Shown: positions 27,234 through 35,915, counted from the first letter of the stretch. The stretch: 40,360 bases of DNA from Deltaproteobacteria bacterium (GCA_016932235.1 JAFGDF010000129.1:1-40360); one strand, 5' to 3'. Notes: a model not told the origin generated them from the sequence alone. A program made the numbers and translations.

Positions 27234-27761
27234 ATGAAAAGAGCAATGAAATTATTGAGTAACCTGCTCGATTATTTGTGCTCCATATGCTGGCGAATTT
27301 CCGGATTTGCTATAGCCATAATGGCTTTTGTGATCACCTACAACACTATAAGGCGCTATCTGTTCAACCAGCAAGATAATTATGCTTATGTAACCACTTG
27401 TATTTTAGTGGTAATCTGCGTTATGTTCGCTATCCCCAAAACGGAGAGCCTGCATGAGAACCTCAAGATCAATCTTCTTGATCAGTATTTTTCTAAATCA
27501 GTGCAAAATTTTATAGAGAATTTCATGGGGCCCTTTTTAGGATTCATTTGTATCTCTATTATGACCTGGAAAAGCTGGACCCCTGCTATTTCAGCCTACA
27601 GGACCGGTGATACTTACGGAAGCGGCGCCGCCCGAGTAGTTACGTGGCCTACGAGAATGGTAGTCGTTTTTGGCGCGGGATTGCTTTGTGTGATACTGCT
27701 CACTCATATAGTATCTTACTTTGTTTCTTTAAAAAGAAAAGATAAGGCTGACAGGGATTAA
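27234..27761 (+). CDS. dctQ: TRAP transporter small permease (DctQ family)
   Basis: The protein has 175 residues and four predicted membrane helices: about 17-37 (ISGFAIAIMAFVITYNTIRR), a second near 50-70, a third near 95-115 and a fourth near 137-158. The segment TYNTIRRYLFN is typical of DctQ. It forms the membrane complex with DctM that accepts solute from DctP using a sodium gradient. The ATG at 27234 is preferred to an upstream TTG at 27228 because GGAGG lies seven bases before it. It is preceded by two hairpins and followed by dctM after 71 bp. Confidence 0.87.
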   Translation: MKRAMKLLSNLLDYLCSICWRISGFAIAIMAFVITYNTIRRYLFNQQDNYAYVTTCILVVICVMFAIPKTESLHENLKINLLDQYFSKSVQNFIENFMGPFLGFICISIMTWKSWTPAISAYRTGDTYGSGAARVVTWPTRMVVVFGAGLLCVILLTHIVSYFVSLKRKDKADRD

Positions 27762-27832
27762 TTCAGATTCAGTATGGGTATATCAAGATTTTCAAAAAAA
27801 CGATTTTCAGTTAGGGGGAGGATTTTCAGCAT

Positions 27833-29131
27833 ATGGACTTGGTAACAATCGGATTTTTGTCTATTGTGATTGTGGTCGCCCTTGTAATAATCGGTATCCC
27901 TATCGCCTACTCAATGATCATTGCGTCCATCTTTGTTATTCTTTTCGGCTTACAGCAGCCCAGTACTCTGTTAAAGCTGGGAACAACCCCTTTTGCCACC
28001 CTCTACAACATGACATGGGTTCCTCTTCCACTCTTTATTCTGATGGCCTATATCATTAGCGAAACAGAAATATCCTCGAATGTTTTTGATTCGGCTAATA
28101 AATGGCTCTCGCGCATACCGGGAGGCTTGGTTGTGAGCGGTATCGTCGGGGAAGCGGCTATGGCCGCTGCCATAGGCTCAAGCGGTGTTACAATGCTCGC
28201 GGTCGGTAAAATCGCCCTTCCTGAAATGGAAAAACTGAACTACAAGAGAAATTTCAGTTTGGGGGCGCTGCTGGCAGGGGGCGTTCTCGGGCCGTTGATT
28301 CCCCCCAGTATTCCCTTCATCGTATATGGTATTATCGCGCGGGTGGACATTGGAAAGCTCTTGATTGCAGGTGTTATACCCGGCGTTGTTTTGGTCATTT
28401 TGCTTTCACTGCTGACCATTGTAAATTGTAAAATTCACCCTGAGTGGGCACCTCTGCCTCCCAGGTTCAGCTGGAAGGAAAAGTTCATATCCCTGAAGAA
28501 TATATGGGCCGTGTTGGTAATTATGATTGCGATAATAGGATCGATTTATCTGGGAATAGCCACAGCCGCCGAAGCATCGGGTGTGGGTGTGGTGACCACT
28601 CTTATCGTAGCCGTTGTTTCTTATAATTTCCGATACCGCAATCTTAAAAAAGCGGTATCAGAAACCGCCACACTAACAGGCATGATCGGCCTTATGGTTT
28701 TGGCCGCTACTATCTATTCTTTTGCCGTCGGAGTTTCCGGACTGGCGAAATACATAGCTGCTTTTATTGTGGATGCGGGACTCTCGCCATGGATGGTGAT
28801 TATCGCCATAAACTTCGTTCTTCTCCTGGCAGGGTTTGTGATGGATACGCTTGCTATTACACTGGTGACGGTACCAATCTTTGTCCCCTTGATCGTGGCA
28901 TTAGGTTTTGATCCAATCTGGTTTGGAGTGGTGATGGTAATCAATACTGAGATCGGCCTGATCACTCCGCCAATAGGGCTCAATACATTCATCGCAAGCA
29001 GCGCTTTTCATATGCCCATAGGTGAAATCCTCCGGGGTGTCTTTCCTTACCTGATCATACTGTTTATTTTTTTGATTGTTATCGTAGCTTTCCCTGAATT
29101 AAGCCTATGGCTTCCCCGATTGATGATGTGA
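27833..29131 (+). CDS. dctM: TRAP transporter large permease (DctM family)
   Basis: The protein has 432 residues with about 12 hydrophobic segments, the usual size of DctM. Typical motifs are PLFILMAYIISE, the GSSGVTMLAVGKIALPEM loop, LGPLIPPSIPFIVYG, GFVMDTLAITLVTVPIFVPL and the late INTEIGLITPPIGLN, which carries the conserved helix-break residues. It performs sodium-coupled transport of the solute delivered by DctP. GGGAGG is 11 bases before the ATG. It is the last gene of the plus-strand cluster and is convergent with the AOR gene 57 bp away. No clear terminator is seen between them. Confidence 0.93.
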   Translation: MDLVTIGFLSIVIVVALVIIGIPIAYSMIIASIFVILFGLQQPSTLLKLGTTPFATLYNMTWVPLPLFILMAYIISETEISSNVFDSANKWLSRIPGGLVVSGIVGEAAMAAAIGSSGVTMLAVGKIALPEMEKLNYKRNFSLGALLAGGVLGPLIPPSIPFIVYGIIARVDIGKLLIAGVIPGVVLVILLSLLTIVNCKIHPEWAPLPPRFSWKEKFISLKNIWAVLVIMIAIIGSIYLGIATAAEASGVGVVTTLIVAVVSYNFRYRNLKKAVSETATLTGMIGLMVLAATIYSFAVGVSGLAKYIAAFIVDAGLSPWMVIIAINFVLLLAGFVMDTLAITLVTVPIFVPLIVALGFDPIWFGVVMVINTEIGLITPPIGLNTFIASSAFHMPIGEILRGVFPYLIILFIFLIVIVAFPELSLWLPRLMM

Positions 29132-29188
29132 TAAAGCTACAGAGGATTGGGATTATCTCATCATCTGGATCTCGTGGTTTCGACGATT

Positions 29189-31054
29189 TTATAACCTGAT
29201 CGCTTTGATCACGTCCTCCATCCCGCCTAATTTTTCCAGAGAAGTGCGGCTGGGCTTGCCGCTGATTTCATCCCATTCAACAGCCTGAAAAAAATTTTTA
29301 ATCAAACCTTTATAATCGATAGTGATTCCCTTGAGGGGTCCTTCTTTCATCGGAGGCTCACCAACCGCCCTTTTTGGAAGTTGAAAATCGGATGGTTTAA
29401 AGCCTTCTCGTATGTTAAAGGCATGACGCATATTTAATATCCTGAGTCCGGTTTTTTTCTCTTCATCAGCGCCAAAATCCCAACCTGTAACAGAAGGAAT
29501 GAACTTGCAGGCCAGATGCTGTATGCCCGTCATGTCGTGAAATGCGCATAATCCGGAGGTGTTAACTATCTCAGTGGCCGCTGTTGCCAGGATATCAGGC
29601 TCGCCGCTCCCTTCAGAATTGTATTTGGATGAATCAGGCGTTTGCATGTGCTGAAGTCCCAGGCCGCCTTTAACATGACGACCAGGTGTTGGATCATAGG
29701 CGTAGGTTCTGGCCAATCCGGGTGCAAAGCGGGAGTCATGCATGGGCAGTTCTATCCCTTTTACGGTAACAAGATATTCCTCTCCTTTACCAAACTTTTT
29801 AGCGGCGCCTGCGGAGCCGAGGGCCAAGGATTTCCCGAATTCAGTGCTCTGATCGGCCATTTCCTGAGTTGCCTGGACTATGGCCTCTGCATTTCCCCAT
29901 GTGAGTTCTATTCCGCCGGTATCATCCTTGCTCAAAACACCGTTCTCATAACATTCAATGGCCCAGGCCAGTGTGGCACCGGCGGAAATGGTGTCCAGAC
30001 CGTATAGATTGCAGATATGGTTGCATTTAATAAGCGCTTCCGTGTCTTTATTGAGAATCAAACATCCAAAGGAGGCTTGAGTTTCGTACTCAGGACGCCC
30101 CGCGTTGCTCACAGGCCATTTGCCGTCTTTGACGTCATAGATTGCCCCGCAGCCGATGGGACAATGGGCGCAACTGTATTTCCTTGACCGGTATTTTGGG
30201 TCCAAAACCGGACCTTCAAAACCTTTCGCCGCTTCCTCGCCAAAATCAATGGCTCCAGCGCCGCCCCAATTCTTTACGGGTGAATCACCACTTAATACTA
30301 CTGCAGAATATATCCCGGTGGTGCCGAACATTGAAAAGCCGTTAAGCATCTCGGCCATCGGTCCATTTTTTATTGTGTCGACAATTTCCTGATTGATCGT
30401 TTTCAACTTTTCAGGATCGGCCACCTCCACGGTGCCTGTTCCCCTAACCACAACGGCCTTGAGTTTTTTCGACCCCATAACGGCGCCGGAACCACCGCGA
30501 CCGGCCGCTCTATGTCCGTCGTTGATAACCGCAGAGATCAGAGATAAATTTTCGCCTGCCGGGCCGATCATGGCTGCTCTGATCTTCTTTTCGCCCAATT
30601 CAGCTTTAAGGGCTTCCTCTGCTTCAAGGACATCTTTGCCCCAGAGGCTGGAGGCGTTTCTAATTTCCACTTCACCGTCGTGGATCCATAAATAGACTGG
30701 CATCTCCGAAGCGCCCTGCACAAAAACGGCGTCAAAACCCGCTTTTTTTAGTTCCACTCCGAAGTAACCACCTGCATTGGCGTCGTTCCATCCACCCGTT
30801 ACCGGAGATTTGCAAACAACAGTGTAACGTCCGCTAAACATCGCGCCTGTCCCGGTCAATAGCCCTGCAGTGAATCCAACGATGTTATCCGGCCCTAAAG
30901 GGTCCGAGCCGGCTTTCATCCTTTCAAACAAGACCTTTGCGCCTATGCCGTAACCTCCAATGAATTGTTTGGCCATGTCTTCTGTTAATGTGATTACTTC
31001 ATGGCTTTTCTCTGTCAGATCCACAAATAACATCTTTCCACAATAGCCGTACAT
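29189..31054 (-). CDS. Tungsten-type aldehyde:ferredoxin oxidoreductase (AOR)
   Basis: The 621-residue protein has the AOR N-terminal domain (MYGYCGKMLFVDLTEK, GGYGIGAKVLFE, GLLTGTGAMFSGRY, GHRAAGRGGSGAVMGSKKLKA), which binds bis-tungstopterin. The [4Fe-4S] ligands are Cys295, Cys298 and Cys302 (CAHCPIGC) plus Cys503 (SGLCAF). It oxidises aldehydes to acids with ferredoxin, or reduces acids in reverse. The ATG at 31054 is preferred over 31072 because GGAGG lies seven bases before it. A bipartite motif identical in layout to that of the GRE cluster lies upstream (31254-31287), suggesting shared control. Family subtypes such as benzoyl-CoA-linked or aryl aldehyde enzymes cannot be separated here. 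Confidence 0.93.
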   Translation of the reverse strand: MYGYCGKMLFVDLTEKSHEVITLTEDMAKQFIGGYGIGAKVLFERMKAGSDPLGPDNIVGFTAGLLTGTGAMFSGRYTVVCKSPVTGGWNDANAGGYFGVELKKAGFDAVFVQGASEMPVYLWIHDGEVEIRNASSLWGKDVLEAEEALKAELGEKKIRAAMIGPAGENLSLISAVINDGHRAAGRGGSGAVMGSKKLKAVVVRGTGTVEVADPEKLKTINQEIVDTIKNGPMAEMLNGFSMFGTTGIYSAVVLSGDSPVKNWGGAGAIDFGEEAAKGFEGPVLDPKYRSRKYSCAHCPIGCGAIYDVKDGKWPVSNAGRPEYETQASFGCLILNKDTEALIKCNHICNLYGLDTISAGATLAWAIECYENGVLSKDDTGGIELTWGNAEAIVQATQEMADQSTEFGKSLALGSAGAAKKFGKGEEYLVTVKGIELPMHDSRFAPGLARTYAYDPTPGRHVKGGLGLQHMQTPDSSKYNSEGSGEPDILATAATEIVNTSGLCAFHDMTGIQHLACKFIPSVTGWDFGADEEKKTGLRILNMRHAFNIREGFKPSDFQLPKRAVGEPPMKEGPLKGITIDYKGLIKNFFQAVEWDEISGKPSRTSLEKLGGMEDVIKAIRL

Positions 31055-31253
31055 TCCTCTACCTCCCTCCAAGAATGAATAATATTATAAATCCTGTTAT
31101 TTATTAATTATCCATGTATTGAATTAATATGAAGAAAACTACTAACACTGCGAACGTTATGCGATTTCCTAAACGGATATTAGTGACCAAGACCAGACTT
31201 TGAGGCCAGCACAGAAATATTTAATGAAAAAATTTTTACTGAATAGCGCTTAA

Positions 31254-31287
31254 TTTGTCAAATTATTAATTTTCAATAACAATTAAC
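31254..31287 (-). promoter_or_regulatory. Bipartite motif (GTTAATTG-N14-TAATTTGACAAA) upstream of AOR
   Basis: Read on the minus strand, GTTAATTG starts at 31287 and TAATTTGACAAA starts 22 bases further, the same offset as at 16231-16264; 26 of 34 positions agree. Downstream, about 17 bp after TTGACA, is TAAAAA as a weak -10. On the plus strand the box is nearly self-complementary (AATTTGTCAAATT). Confidence 0.55.
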
Positions 31288-31296
31288 TTATTGTTA
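31277..31296. promoter_or_regulatory. Palindromic operator candidate TAACAAT-N6-ATTGTTA
   Basis: Perfect 7-bp arms are separated by six bases, a spacing usual for a dimeric helix-turn-helix regulator. It overlaps the GTTAATTG half of the bipartite motif. The cognate regulator is not encoded in the window. Confidence 0.45.
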
Positions 31297-31333
31297 AAAT
31301 GATAAGAAAATGATAATAATCCTTTCCACGCGG

Positions 31334-31428
31334 CTTGTCGGACTTCGCCCTACAAACTGCTCATAATATTTTCGCGTTTTTTATTTTATGAACAGATTTT
31401 TTCTATGCTGAGAAAAGATCTATGCATT
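31334..31428. repeat. 95-bp two-hairpin repeat, copy A
   Basis: It aligns without gaps to 35748-35842 with 84 of 95 bases identical. It contains a TTGTCGG...CAAAC hairpin related to the dispersed palindrome and a second hairpin AGATTTTTTCT-ATGCTG-AGAAAAGATCT. No coding potential is seen. Confidence 0.85.
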
Positions 31429-31497
31429 CTTTCTTTTCAAATTCCGGCTCAATGCTTTCCCGGCAGCCAATCCTGTACGGAAGGAGGTTGATTATTA

Positions 31498-32874
31498 ATG
31501 AGAACATATGCGGAACAGTTTGGGGATTTCACTGCTGACCTGGATTTTAAAGATATTCCGTCAGGTATCATCGATATCGTTAAGCTGCATATCCTAGATA
31601 CCGTAGGAGTTTCTCTGGTCTGTTCAACTTTACCTTATTATCAAATTCCGGTTAAACTTCTGAAAGAAGAAGGCGGGGCCGCGGAGAGCACGGTTATAGG
31701 TTATGGTGATAAACTCCCATCCAGAAATGCGGCTTTTATTAACGGTAGTCTGGCACATGGCTATAACTTTGATGATACGCACATACAGGCGATAGTGCAC
31801 CCCACAGCGATTATAATGCCGACAGTATTTTCGCTGGGTGAAAAAGAGAGAATCAGCGGAAAAACCGCCTTAAGTGCCGCTACGGCCGGTTTGGAAATAA
31901 TATGCAGATTGGGACTCGCCGCGCCGATGATGGTTCAGCGAGGTATTGACCCTAACCCTGCTTGCGGTGTTTTTGGGGCTACGGCGGCAGCAGGCAAAAT
32001 ACTTGGGCTACGTCCAAACCAGATAGCGGAGGCTATGGGGATTTGCGGAGTCATGTCCAGCGGTAATATGGAATGGGAAGCCGATGGCTCCTTGTCATGG
32101 TGTATTCAAGCCGGGCTTGCCGCTCAAAACGGTATTCTTGCAGCTAAGATGGCAGATCTTGGTTATACAGGGCCACATACAATCTTAGAAGGGAATCAAG
32201 GCTTTTATAATGCATTTGCAGGAAAGGGTAATTATGACCTCAAGATCCTGAATGAAGATCTAGGTAAGAGCTGGGAAATAGAACGAATTGTCTTTAAAGC
32301 CTACCCTGCCTGCCAGGGGGCCCAGGCTTATATAGATTGTGCTCTCATGCTCAGAAAAGAGTATGGTATCGATCCTGATTATATACAGGAAATAGGATGC
32401 AAGGTAGGTGAGTTGATAGGGAAAAGGCTGTGTGAACCCGCTGAGGTCAAGATGATACCCCCGAATCCTGACATTGCCCAGGTCAGTATCCCTTACACTG
32501 TAGCCGCCGCCCTAATCGAAGGAAAAGTGGGTATCCCGGAGGTAAGCGGTGATAAAATTAGAGATCCTCATATATTGAATCTTGCAAAGAGGGTGAAGCA
32601 TACCGTAGATCCGGGTTACGATGAAGGTATGGCGATAAAAGCATGGATGCGAATCCTGATGACGGACGGAACCGAGTATGTGAAGGAAATCAATACCCCC
32701 AAGGGAAGTATCGAAAACCCCTTCCATGAAACAGATGTCAGAGAAAAATTTCTAAATAATGCAACGATGGTTATCCCTGAAGATCAGGCAAAAAAACTCG
32801 CAGACAGCATAATGAAACTGGATGATGTCAATGATATTTCCGAACTCATGATATTGTGTAAGAGAAAAAATTAA
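31498..32874 (+). CDS. MmgE/PrpD family protein
   Basis: The 458-residue protein has the PrpD-family helical domain. The conserved segment GSLAHGYNFDDTHIQAIVHPT (83-103) carries the Asp-Asp and His residues of the active-site region. Family members include 2-methylcitrate dehydratase, cis-aconitate decarboxylase and iminodisuccinate epimerase, all acting on multicarboxylic acids. The substrate here is unknown, and no methylcitrate-cycle gene is nearby, so a PrpD role in propionate use is unlikely. AAGGAGG lies ten bases before the ATG. It is divergent from AOR and followed by the LCAT-like gene after 56 bp. Confidence 0.9.
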   Translation: MRTYAEQFGDFTADLDFKDIPSGIIDIVKLHILDTVGVSLVCSTLPYYQIPVKLLKEEGGAAESTVIGYGDKLPSRNAAFINGSLAHGYNFDDTHIQAIVHPTAIIMPTVFSLGEKERISGKTALSAATAGLEIICRLGLAAPMMVQRGIDPNPACGVFGATAAAGKILGLRPNQIAEAMGICGVMSSGNMEWEADGSLSWCIQAGLAAQNGILAAKMADLGYTGPHTILEGNQGFYNAFAGKGNYDLKILNEDLGKSWEIERIVFKAYPACQGAQAYIDCALMLRKEYGIDPDYIQEIGCKVGELIGKRLCEPAEVKMIPPNPDIAQVSIPYTVAAALIEGKVGIPEVSGDKIRDPHILNLAKRVKHTVDPGYDEGMAIKAWMRILMTDGTEYVKEINTPKGSIENPFHETDVREKFLNNATMVIPEDQAKKLADSIMKLDDVNDISELMILCKRKN

Positions 32875-32930
32875 TTACGTTCTGAGTAATTGTGGAATGA
32901 GATGTGGATTTATCTGACAGGAGGATCCCT

Positions 32931-34175
32931 ATGGCGCTTCCATATCCGGTTATTGTCGTTCCTGGTATAACCGCTACCTATCTGCAGGATGAATATCCCA
33001 TCCCACCGGTGGATATCTGGAAAGTGGTTAAAAAGCAGTACGAACGTATTATGCTCCATCCGAATGACCTGCGCTATGATGCGCTTGAACCGGCCCGGGT
33101 AAGACCGGGACAGCTCTACGAAATAGCCTACGAAGAGCTCATCGAGGAGCTGCGTTACAATCTTTCACCAAGGGAAGACCAGCCGGTCCCGGTATATCCT
33201 TTCGGCTATGACTGGCGAATGCCTTTAGAGATTACAGAGATACAACTTGCAGCGTTTGTGGATGAGGTTATAGAGCGCACAAAACTGCTCAGGCATTATC
33301 ATAAGGAAAAATACAATGACAATCCCAGGGTGAATCTTATCGGGCATTCAATGGGTGGGCTGATTATTGCAGGTTACCTGGAGCGAGAGGGAGGCCGTGC
33401 GCCGGTTGACAAGGTAGTTACCCTGGCCACACCGTTTCAGGGATCCTTTGAGGCGGTTATAAAAGTGGCGACCGGAACTGCTGATCTGGGAACCACACCA
33501 CCGGGCTCCAGAGAGCGTGAAGCATCCCGCATCACGCCGGCTTTATATCATCTGATACCGAGTTTCGCCAATGGTATAGACGCAGAAGTTACGGATCAGA
33601 TATTACCCGGAACACTGTTCAATCCCGGTTTATGGCAGCCGGGTGTTATAGAATCTTTAGCTGAATTTATCCGGAAAAAGGGATTGCCGTCTGAAAAAAC
33701 CAAGAAAGAGCAGGCAGAAGATCTCTTTGCATTTCTGCTTGCTCAGGCAAAGAAACATCGTGATCGAATTGACGAATTCAAACTGTCCATGGCCAAGATG
33801 ACAGATAAAAACTGGCTGGCAATAGTCGGTGTGGATGCTCCGACCCGAGTGAGACTCAGGATTGTGAAGAGAGGTAATCAGCCGGATTTTGTTCTAACCG
33901 GTAAAGATCGAAAAAATGAGTGGGCAAATGAGGATCCACAAAAAAGGAGATTGACCGGCGATGGCACGGTGCCTTTTGAGGGAGCTGTCCCAAAATTTTT
34001 GGAGGAAAGGAATCTGGTCCTTGTGACACCGGAGGACTATGGGTACTGGGAAATTCAGAATCGGGCCCTGGTAAAGGTTGCAGGGTTTCATGGCCTCTTG
34101 CCGAGCATGAATATGCTCCATCGCATGATTGTCCGGTTTTTTAAAGATCAGCCTGATAAACGTAAAAACACCTAG
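32931..34175 (+). CDS. LCAT-like alpha/beta-hydrolase (lipase/acyltransferase family)
   Basis: The protein has 414 residues from the ATG at 32931, chosen because AGGAGG lies six bases upstream; the frame extends nine codons further without a ribosome site. It has VIVVPGI near the N-terminus, the segment YPFGYDWR and the nucleophile elbow GHSMGG with Ser140. A late GDGTVPF and FHGLLPSMNM supply the probable Asp and His. This order (PG, YDWR, GHSMGG, DGTV, H) is that of lecithin:cholesterol acyltransferase-type and related bacterial esterases. No signal peptide is visible, so it may act in the cytoplasm. The substrate is unknown. It may be cotranscribed with the MmgE/PrpD gene. Confidence 0.78.
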   Translation: MALPYPVIVVPGITATYLQDEYPIPPVDIWKVVKKQYERIMLHPNDLRYDALEPARVRPGQLYEIAYEELIEELRYNLSPREDQPVPVYPFGYDWRMPLEITEIQLAAFVDEVIERTKLLRHYHKEKYNDNPRVNLIGHSMGGLIIAGYLEREGGRAPVDKVVTLATPFQGSFEAVIKVATGTADLGTTPPGSREREASRITPALYHLIPSFANGIDAEVTDQILPGTLFNPGLWQPGVIESLAEFIRKKGLPSEKTKKEQAEDLFAFLLAQAKKHRDRIDEFKLSMAKMTDKNWLAIVGVDAPTRVRLRIVKRGNQPDFVLTGKDRKNEWANEDPQKRRLTGDGTVPFEGAVPKFLEERNLVLVTPEDYGYWEIQNRALVKVAGFHGLLPSMNMLHRMIVRFFKDQPDKRKNT

Positions 34176-34245
34176 GGTCGTCCGGCTCCGGGTGTTGATG
34201 AGAAAAACTGGGACCCGCCCATTTCATTACATCCCGCTTAGGGGC

Positions 34246-34263
34246 TTGTCGGACTTTGCCCGC
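34246..34263. repeat. Decayed copy of the dispersed palindrome
   Basis: TTGTCGGACTTTGCCCGC matches the left arm and loop of the family, but the right arm is lost. It lies in the 142-bp gap between the convergent LCAT-like and LptF genes. Confidence 0.5.
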
Positions 34264-34317
34264 TTTACGCTATCATCAGCATTATGGGAGACAACGGCCT
34301 GCGCATACTGCTGTAGA

Positions 34318-35679
34318 TTAATCAGGCTTGCATGTATTACATGGAGAATACCCTTTATCTACAGCATCTTTATAGGATTTAAAAAAAACCTTATTTTCAG
34401 GGGATATCTTGTCTGCCCAACGGCAGTGATCCAGATGAACTTTCTTTCCTTTCAGGCTGCCGATAAATTTACAGGATTCAATTGCTATCGGGGATTCATG
34501 AATCTCATTCTTTTCATTTATCGGTTCCAGGTCGGACCCAGGCTTCAAGGAAAAAAATGCAGTGAACTTCAACGGGCGGTCATTGGCTATCCTTCGCAAA
34601 AGATAGAAGGCGGCGAAAAGAAGGAAAAGGTCGGGTATCCAAACGGTAATGGAAGGAGGAAAGTCTCTAATCTCACAGAGATATCTCACAAACATTATAA
34701 AGAGATAGTAGAACAGAAAGAGAATGAGGCTTATTATTATACCTTTTGTTCTCCCGCTGGCCCTGACATGAGCTCCCAACGGAGCGCCTATTATTCCTAA
34801 AAGAAATATAGCAACAGGGATTGAAAATATCTCGAATAATCTGATTCCAACCTGGTTCTGTTTTTTATTATCACCGGTTTTATCTCTCAGTTCATCTATA
34901 AGTTCGCCAAGAGACATTTCCTCCGGTTTCTTCTCCTTTGAAACATAGGAGGATAATAATTTTTTGAGATCAATCGTCATGTTGTATGTATCAAACGTTA
35001 CCGTCCTGGCCCTGTTGAAATATCTGTCCACCGTGAAGATTGTTCCATCCATGAAATAGATGATCACTATCCCGGTTTCATTACCTGAAAAAATCCTGCC
35101 TTTTTTTGCGATGATTGTGCTGGTTGTCGAATCATCTCGCTTATCAACAACAAACAGGTCTTTCATTATTTTATCTTTGGTGGAATAGTTGTTAATATAA
35201 AGGACAACATCATGAAAAGGCTCAAGAAAGACCCTTTCCTTTATGACTGCATCCGCTCTTGCGCTAACGATCTGGTACAGGACCTTCTTGTATGTTTGGC
35301 CGCCCCACGGGATCGCATAACCTGATATCAATATGGATAGCAGAAAGATTATCAGGCTAAAGACAACAACCGCGGGAAGCAACTGATAAAGGCTGAGGCC
35401 GGAAGAATGCAGGGCAATTACTTCATTATCGCTCGAAAGACGTAAAAAACTCAGGAGTACGCACATCAGGCACGCCGCAGGAAGAGAAAAAAGGATCACT
35501 TTTGGAAAAAAACATAGAAGGATCTTGATGACCTGTGTGGGATAGACGCGCTGGTTAATGAGGAGTTCAGTGATCCCCATTATCCTGGTGGCCATGATGA
35601 TAAAGATGAAGATCGACAGGCTGACGAAAAATACCGACCATATCTCTCGTGAGATATATTTGAATAGGGTTAACCTCAA
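34318..35679 (-). CDS. LptF/LptG-type lipopolysaccharide export permease with C-terminal Cys/His domain
   Basis: The protein has 453 residues. The YjgP/YjgQ layout is clear: three N-terminal membrane helices (about 15-125), a periplasmic beta-rich domain (about 130-270) and three more helices (about 280-380). EIFSIPVAIFLLGIIGAPLG is the conserved helix after the periplasmic domain. With LptB and its partner permease it extracts lipopolysaccharide from the inner membrane. After helix six (about 385 onward) there is an extra cytoplasmic domain with HLDHCRWADK (His418, Cys419) and PCNTC (Cys447, Cys450), resembling the Ada-type zinc-binding fold. The best guess is LptF, but LptG is possible. The partner is not in the window. 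Confidence 0.83.
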   Translation of the reverse strand: MRLTLFKYISREIWSVFFVSLSIFIFIIMATRIMGITELLINQRVYPTQVIKILLCFFPKVILFSLPAACLMCVLLSFLRLSSDNEVIALHSSGLSLYQLLPAVVVFSLIIFLLSILISGYAIPWGGQTYKKVLYQIVSARADAVIKERVFLEPFHDVVLYINNYSTKDKIMKDLFVVDKRDDSTTSTIIAKKGRIFSGNETGIVIIYFMDGTIFTVDRYFNRARTVTFDTYNMTIDLKKLLSSYVSKEKKPEEMSLGELIDELRDKTGDNKKQNQVGIRLFEIFSIPVAIFLLGIIGAPLGAHVRASGRTKGIIISLILFLFYYLFIMFVRYLCEIRDFPPSITVWIPDLFLLFAAFYLLRRIANDRPLKFTAFFSLKPGSDLEPINEKNEIHESPIAIESCKFIGSLKGKKVHLDHCRWADKISPENKVFFKSYKDAVDKGYSPCNTCKPD

Positions 35680-35715
35680 ATTCTATACCTTCTCAAATGG
35701 ATATCTCCTGCGAGG

Positions 35716-35736
35716 CTATCGGAGGAACACCGACAG
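35716..35736. repeat. Degenerate short hairpin of the palindrome family
   Basis: CTATCGG-AGGAACA-CCGACAG has 7-bp arms with one mismatch. It lies upstream of LptF and directly before the 95-bp repeat copy B. Confidence 0.4.
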
Positions 35737-35747
35737 TCTGCTCGCAG

Positions 35748-35842
35748 TTTGTCGGACTTTGCCCGGCAAACTGCTGATAATATTTTTACGTTTTTTCTTT
35801 TGTGAACAGATTTTTTTTATGCTGAGAAAAAATCTATGCATT
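35748..35842. repeat. 95-bp two-hairpin repeat, copy B
   Basis: It matches copy A at 31334-31428 in the same plus-strand orientation (84 of 95 identical, no gaps). The second hairpin keeps pairing even though bases differ: A has a G-T wobble where B has an A-T pair. It lies in the 236-bp gap between the LptF start and the ABC exporter stop. Confidence 0.85.
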
Positions 35843-35886
35843 ATATAATCTAATCAGAATAAGACATTAATTGAATAACTTTTTAC

Positions 35887-35915
35887 GAGCCTGTCGGACA
35901 AAGTCCGACAGGCTC
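35887..35915. repeat. Perfect 13-bp palindrome directly after the ABC exporter stop
   Basis: GAGCCTGTCGGAC-AAA-GTCCGACAGGCTC lies immediately next to the stop codon at 35916-35918. On the minus strand it is followed by GTAAAAAG rather than a T-run, so it may act as a 3' RNA-protecting hairpin rather than a terminator. Confidence 0.75.

Larger units (their letters stand above)
31073..31497. other. 425-bp divergent intergenic region between AOR and MmgE/PrpD genes
   Basis: AT-rich control region. It holds the bipartite motif facing AOR (31254-31287), a 7-bp-arm palindrome (31277-31296) and one copy of the 95-bp two-hairpin repeat (31334-31428). No gene is seen. Confidence 0.7.

Noticed and set aside
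34129..34800. 223-codon plus-strand frame
   Set aside because: It mostly overlaps the clearly coding minus-strand LptF gene and the end of the LCAT-like gene; a shadow frame.
35887..35915. Intrinsic terminator for the ABC exporter operon
   Set aside because: The stem is strong but no T-run follows on the minus strand; it fits the dispersed palindrome family better.
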